Below are positions 5,773 to 9,275 of a DNA stretch of 9,275 nucleotides, one piece after another (position 1 is the stretch's first letter; every line of letters starts with the position of its first letter). Both the position numbers and the translations under genes were made by a program. Source of the stretch: Spirochaetota bacterium (GTDB lineage: Bacteria; Spirochaetota; UBA4802; UBA5368); assembly GCA_017998475.1 (NCBI GenBank), contig JAGODA010000114.1:1-9275 (forward strand), given 5' to 3'. Below the pieces are notes generated by a model. That model searched no databases. It worked only from the letters and a program-made list of their open reading frames with translations, and had not been told where the DNA came from.

Positions 5773-7008
5773 ATGCCGCTTCCGAAACTGTATCTGCTTT
5801 CGCGCGAATACCGCGCCGACGGCATCGTCGATATCGCCGGCGCCGTGCGCGGCGCGCTCGAGCACCTTGGGCTGGAAACGACCATTCTGCCGGGTGCGAG
5901 TGTGGCGCTTACGGGCGGTAGCCGCGGCATACGCACTATCGACACGATCATGGCCGAGACCGTGCGTCATCTTGCGTCCATCGGCGCGCGGCCTTTCATC
6001 GTGCCCGCCATGGGAAGCCACGGCGGCGGCACGGCCGACGGCCAGCGGGCCATACTGGCGTCCTACGGCATTACCGAGGAGACCATGGGCTGCGAGATAC
6101 GCGCGTCGATGGACGTGGTGCGGGTCGGCACGACCTCCCTCGGCACGCCCGTATATATGGACGCGCACGCGGCGAAGGCCGACCACATCGGCGTCGTCAA
6201 CCGCGTCAAGCCGCACACCAAACTCTCCGGAGAGATCGAGAGCGGCCTCGTCAAGATGTGCATGATCGGCCTGGGCAAGCGCGAGGGCGCGGCCACCTAT
6301 CATCGCGCTATCGAACGGCACTCGTGGATGGAGATCGTCCGCTCGGTGATGGAAGTGGTGCTGGCGAAAAGCGCCGTGCGCTTCGGGCTCGCGATTGTAC
6401 AGAACGCTCGCGAGGAGATCGCGCGCGTCGAGGCGCTCTCCCCGGCCGAGTTCCTCTCGCGCGAGGCGGAGCTTCTGAGCGAGGCGCGTTCCCTGACGGG
6501 GAGGCTCCCCTCGGACGACATCGACCTTCTCATCGTGGACGAAATGGGCAAGGAGATCAGCGGCACCGGCATCGACGCCGCGGTGACGGGGCGAAAGGAG
6601 GGCTCGCCCGTGCGCGTGGGCCGCATATTCGTGCGCGACCTCACGGAAGAGACGAAGGGGAACGCCCAGGGCATCGGCCTCGCGGACTTCACCACCAGGC
6701 GGCTGGTGGAAAAAATCGATTTCGCGAGGCTGTACCTTAACTCGCGGACTGCCTACCGAACGGACACGTGCAAGATTCCCATGACCTTCGAGACCGACCG
6801 CGAGGCCGTGGAGACGGCGCTTAAAATGTCGGGGACCGGTTCGCCGGAGGAGCTCCGGCTGGTGTGGATTCGGAACACCCTCAGCATGGAAACGGTCGCG
6901 GTTTCGAAGGCGGTGCTTGACGGCCTCTCCGGCGAATACGCAAGCGCGCGCGGACCATTTGACGCGGGATTCGACGCCGAAGGGCGGCTTATCAGCCCGT
7001 TTGCGTGA
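5773..7008 (+). CDS. LarA-like (lactate racemase domain) protein
   Basis: This 411-residue protein belongs to the lactate racemase (LarA, formerly DUF2088) superfamily, whose best-known member interconverts D- and L-lactate using a nickel-pincer nucleotide. The key residues appear in order. His83 lies in PAMGSHGGGTADG, His148 in RVKPHTK, Lys161 in ESGLVKM and His177 in TYHRA. In Lactiplantibacillus LarA, as recalled, the catalytic residues are His108 and His174, the cofactor is tied to Lys184, and His200 binds nickel. The spacings 65, 13 and 16 here compare with 66, 10 and 16 there. Arg51 or Arg54 may match Arg75. The GSHGGGT form belongs to a branch distinct from true LarA, so another 2-hydroxy acid is likely. 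Cofactor genes larB, larC and larE are not in the window. ATG at 5773 has CGGAG upstream, 41 bases after the sulfatase. A purely structural or other metal role cannot be excluded. Confidence 0.82.
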   Translation: MPLPKLYLLSREYRADGIVDIAGAVRGALEHLGLETTILPGASVALTGGSRGIRTIDTIMAETVRHLASIGARPFIVPAMGSHGGGTADGQRAILASYGITEETMGCEIRASMDVVRVGTTSLGTPVYMDAHAAKADHIGVVNRVKPHTKLSGEIESGLVKMCMIGLGKREGAATYHRAIERHSWMEIVRSVMEVVLAKSAVRFGLAIVQNAREEIARVEALSPAEFLSREAELLSEARSLTGRLPSDDIDLLIVDEMGKEISGTGIDAAVTGRKEGSPVRVGRIFVRDLTEETKGNAQGIGLADFTTRRLVEKIDFARLYLNSRTAYRTDTCKIPMTFETDREAVETALKMSGTGSPEELRLVWIRNTLSMETVAVSKAVLDGLSGEYASARGPFDAGFDAEGRLISPFA

Positions 7009-7060
7009 GTTTACCGGCGCATTTTCCATGAGAGAGCCGGAGAAAATGCTAGAGTATAAG

Positions 7061-7086
7061 GAGGCCGCGCGGACGGGCACGGCCTC
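7061..7086 (+). other. GC-rich stem-loop between the LarA-like gene and the polyferredoxin
   Basis: GAGGCCG (7061-7067) and CGGCCTC (7080-7086) form a perfect 7-bp stem around a 12-base loop. No T-run follows, so it is not a typical intrinsic terminator. A strong SD-like AAGGAGG (7058-7064) overlaps the left arm but has no start codon at the right distance; the real SD (GGGAGG, 7098-7103) lies beyond the stem. It may be an mRNA processing or stability element, or chance in GC-rich DNA. Confidence 0.35.
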
Positions 7087-7108
7087 GACCGATCGACGGG
7101 AGGACGCG

Positions 7109-7594
7109 ATGAAGGAGAAGGTACTGGTCTTCGAGGCCATGAGGTGCACAGGGTGCAGAATCTGCGAACAGTGGTGCAGCGTACACCATTTCGGCGCGGC
7201 CGGCCCGTCGCTCTCGCGCATCACGATCATTCGCGACCACGTCAACCAGATCGACAACGGAATCATCTGCCACCAGTGCGTCGACGCGCCGTGCATCGCC
7301 TCGTGCAAGTTCGGTGCGCTTTCGAAAGACGGGACCACCGGCGCCATCCTCGTCGATATCGAAAAGTGCACGGGCTGCCGGCGCTGCATAAAGGCCTGCC
7401 CGCACGGAGCGGTCCGCATGCACCCGGAGGAAAAGTACGTGCTCATCTGCGACCTCTGCGGCGGCGACCCGAAGTGCGTGCGCCATTGCCCGGAGAAGGC
7501 CGTCCAGTATCTCGAGCGCGGCAAGTCCGAGCGCCCCTATCGATCGGTTCTGGTCCGTGGACTCTCGCGAAGAGGTGAATGTGATGAACAATAA
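7109..7594 (+). CDS. polyferredoxin, four [4Fe-4S] clusters, AOR electron-transfer subunit
   Basis: This 161-residue iron-sulfur protein carries four cysteine quartets, enough for four [4Fe-4S] clusters: Cys13/16/19/23, Cys54/57/62/66, Cys87/90/93/97 and Cys114/117/123/127. The CX2CX4CX3C and CX2CX5CX3C spacings in quartets 2 and 4 resemble the electron-transfer subunits of the DMSO-reductase beta / HybA / AorA type. Overlap with the AOR gene strongly suggests it carries electrons to or from that enzyme, as AorA does in multi-subunit bacterial AORs. No signal peptide is seen, so it is cytoplasmic. I chose ATG 7109 because GGGAGG precedes it by five bases. The same frame is open upstream, with an in-frame ATG at 7028, but that lacks an SD and would add an unconserved-looking 27-residue leader. 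Cys158 near the C-terminus is outside the quartets. Confidence 0.92.
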   Translation: MKEKVLVFEAMRCTGCRICEQWCSVHHFGAAGPSLSRITIIRDHVNQIDNGIICHQCVDAPCIASCKFGALSKDGTTGAILVDIEKCTGCRRCIKACPHGAVRMHPEEKYVLICDLCGGDPKCVRHCPEKAVQYLERGKSERPYRSVLVRGLSRRGECDEQ

Positions 7595-9266
7595 CGATAG
7601 CCTCAGGGCATTCTTCGGCGACGTGGTGCGCGTCAATCTTACGACGGGTGCGATAACGCGCGAGGAGCTACGGCTCGACGCCGTGCGGCGCTTTATCGGC
7701 GGCCGCGGCCTGGGGGCCTGGTACCTCTACAACGAGGTGGGGCCCGATGTCGATCCGCTCGGCCCCGATAACAAGCTCATCTTCATGAACGGGCCGTTCG
7801 TCGGCACCCCCCTTCCCGCGGGCAACAAAGTGAACCTCGCGTTCAAGTCGCCGCTCAGCTTGAGCTACTCATATTCCCTCTGCGGGGGACACTGGGGCCC
7901 CGAGCTCCGCTTTACCGGCCGGACAGGCCTTATAATAGAGGGAAAATCGGACGCGCCGGTCTACCTGTGGATCGACGACGACCGGATCGAGCTCCGGCCC
8001 GCCGCGGGCCTCTGGGGCAGGACGGTGCCCGAAACGGAGAAGCGCCTCCGCGAGGAGTTGGGCGGAGACGAGCTCGTCCAGATCGCGTGTATCGGGCCCG
8101 CGGGCGAGAAGCTGAACAGGATGGCCTGCATCACCGCGGGCCATTACCGGGAGTTCGGGCGCGGAGGATGCGGCGCGGTAATGGGAAGCAAGAACCTCAA
8201 GGCGATAGCCCTGCGCGGCACCGGGGTTGTGCGTCTTCACGACGCGGCGGGGGTGATGGAGCTCACCGAGGCCCTGACGGCGGGCCTTAAAATCCACCCC
8301 AAGATAATAGACCGAAGGAATTTCGGCACGCCGGAGCTCCTCAAAACCATCAACGACAACGGCCTTCTCTGCACGCGGAATTTCAGCGAAACGCATTTCG
8401 AGGAGGGGTATCGCCTGGAGGGCCCGCGGATGCGCGAGGACATCGTGGTGGGCGACGCCTCGTGCTTCGCGTGCCCTGTGGCCTGCGGCAAGAGGAGCTA
8501 TGTGAAGGCCGCTGACGGAAGGCCCATGCTTCTGGAGGGGCCGGAATTCGAAACCATTTCGCTTCTGGGAGCGAACTGCGGCGTTTCCGACTGGGAATCG
8601 CTCGTCGAGGCAACGCTGGTCTGCGACGAAAACGGTTTCGACACCATGAACGCCGGCGGCTGCGTGTCGCTGGCGATGGAATGCTTCGAGAAAGGCATTT
8701 TGACGCTCGAGGATACGGGCGGGATCGAGCTTCGCTTCGGCAACGGCGCCGCGCTGGTGGCCGTTCTGCGCCTCATGGCACGACGAGAAGGTATAGGCGA
8801 CATTCTGGCCGGGGGCGTGAAACACGCGTCCGAGCGCTTCGGCGCGCCGGAGCTCGCCATGCACTCGAAGGGACAGGTGCTGGCCGCTTACGATCCGCGC
8901 GGCTGCAAGGGCATGGCGCTCACCTACGCGACCTCCCCCAAGGGGGCGCACCACATGATCGCGACCACCATGGGCCCGGAGATCGCCGGAGGCACCCGGC
9001 TCTCGTACGAGAACAAGGGAGCGCTGCAGAAGGAAAACCAGCTCAGCATGTGCACCGTCGATTCGCTGGGGATGTGCTCCACCCTGCGCGGAGGTTTCGG
9101 CATGGGCGACCAGGCCAGAGGATTCAGCCTCGTCACGGGCATCGAGATGGACATCGACGGCCTCAAGCTCGCGGCCGAGCGCGTCATCACACTGGAACGC
9201 ATGTACAACGCCCGCCTGGGCGTCCGCCGGAAGGACGACACCCTGCCGACGCCCCTCCCGATCTAA
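7584..9266 (+). CDS. aldehyde:ferredoxin oxidoreductase (AOR) family, W/Mo-pterin; short C-terminus
   Basis: This enzyme family oxidises aldehydes to acids (or reduces acids) with a tungsten- or molybdenum-bispterin and one [4Fe-4S] cluster, in the cytoplasm. Seen here: IGGRGLGAWYLYNE (38-51), the pterin-binding region around GGHWGPELRFTGRTG (101-115), and EFGRGGCGAVMGSKNLKAI (190-208). The cluster cysteines are 294, 297 and 301 (CFACPVAC) with Cys498 (DSLGMC), close to 288/291/295/494 recalled for Pyrococcus AOR. GPEFET (319-324) and GAHH (454-457) lie where the active-site Glu and His are expected. I chose ATG 7584 with AGAGGTG upstream; it overlaps the polyferredoxin gene by 11 bases. A GTG at 7557 in frame is less likely. 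At 560 residues the protein stops right after RKDDTLPTPLPI, where most relatives continue about 40-60 residues, including a YYxxRGWD-like segment. The substrate cannot be read from the sequence. Confidence 0.92.
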   Translation: MNNNDSLRAFFGDVVRVNLTTGAITREELRLDAVRRFIGGRGLGAWYLYNEVGPDVDPLGPDNKLIFMNGPFVGTPLPAGNKVNLAFKSPLSLSYSYSLCGGHWGPELRFTGRTGLIIEGKSDAPVYLWIDDDRIELRPAAGLWGRTVPETEKRLREELGGDELVQIACIGPAGEKLNRMACITAGHYREFGRGGCGAVMGSKNLKAIALRGTGVVRLHDAAGVMELTEALTAGLKIHPKIIDRRNFGTPELLKTINDNGLLCTRNFSETHFEEGYRLEGPRMREDIVVGDASCFACPVACGKRSYVKAADGRPMLLEGPEFETISLLGANCGVSDWESLVEATLVCDENGFDTMNAGGCVSLAMECFEKGILTLEDTGGIELRFGNGAALVAVLRLMARREGIGDILAGGVKHASERFGAPELAMHSKGQVLAAYDPRGCKGMALTYATSPKGAHHMIATTMGPEIAGGTRLSYENKGALQKENQLSMCTVDSLGMCSTLRGGFGMGDQARGFSLVTGIEMDIDGLKLAAERVITLERMYNARLGVRRKDDTLPTPLPI

Positions 9267-9275
9267 CCCGTGCCC

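Noticed and set aside
5773..7008. Assignment of the LarA-like gene as a DUF362-type iron-sulfur protein
   Set aside because: No cysteine clusters are present, and the ordered His/His/Lys/His pattern fits the LarA superfamily better.
7028..7108. A longer N-terminus for the polyferredoxin from ATG 7028 or further upstream
   Set aside because: No SD precedes that ATG, and the extra residues look unrelated to ferredoxins. ATG 7109 has a good SD.
5713..7524. A 603-codon open frame on the minus strand, antisense to the LarA-like and polyferredoxin genes
   Set aside because: The translation is rich in His, Arg and Ala with no recognisable domain, while the plus strand encodes two clear protein families over the same bases. 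Long antisense frames are expected in GC-rich coding DNA.
7869..8954. A 361-codon minus-strand frame inside the AOR gene
   Set aside because: AOR motifs and cluster cysteines are continuous on the plus strand; the opposite frame has no recognisable protein.

Overview
The window looks like a piece of a bacterial chromosome from an anaerobe. It encodes a tungsten/molybdenum-type aldehyde:ferredoxin oxidoreductase (AOR) with a four-cluster polyferredoxin, and a protein of the nickel-pincer lactate racemase (LarA) type. Shine-Dalgarno (SD) sequences are mostly strong (AAGGAGG-like), and the coding DNA is moderately to highly GC-rich. The taxon cannot be fixed from the sequence. A Desulfobacterota- or Spirochaetota-like anaerobe would fit, but that is only an impression. 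No rRNA, tRNA, CRISPR array, insertion sequence or phage gene was seen.

The left part (about 1-3540) is read on the minus strand. In transcription order it holds a TetR-family regulator (3539-2958), a phenylacetate-CoA-ligase-type acyl-CoA ligase (2812-1469), an amidohydrolase-2-family protein (1402-518) and the first 162 codons of a major facilitator superfamily (MFS) transporter (487 to beyond position 1). The transporter, ligase and amidohydrolase would suit uptake, CoA activation and conversion of an organic, perhaps aromatic, acid. Two near-identical 18-bp palindromes, TGAATGAATAATCATTCA and TGAATGAATATTCATTTA, lie in front of the ligase and in front of the regulator. They resemble the operator recalled for the acyl-CoA-responsive FadR of Bacillus. 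The likely reading is that the regulator represses itself and the ligase operon, with a CoA thioester as inducer. The amidohydrolase lacks three of the five usual metal-binding residues of its fold.

An intergenic region (3540-3742) separates the two divergent groups. It carries a promoter for the regulator with the operator just downstream, and a mirrored CTTGACAG element pointing the other way.

The right part (3743-9266) is read on the plus strand and looks like one operon: an unrecognised four-helix membrane protein, a Tat-exported sulfatase with the CSPSR active site, a LarA-like protein, a 16-cysteine polyferredoxin, and AOR. Gaps are 9, 41 and 100 bases, and the last two genes overlap by 11 bases. 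This suggests release of a sulfated compound outside the cytoplasm, followed by cytoplasmic 2-hydroxy-acid and aldehyde chemistry. The substrate is unknown and the link between the steps is inferred from gene order only. The AOR reading frame stops before the C-terminal segment normally found in the family, just before the window ends.
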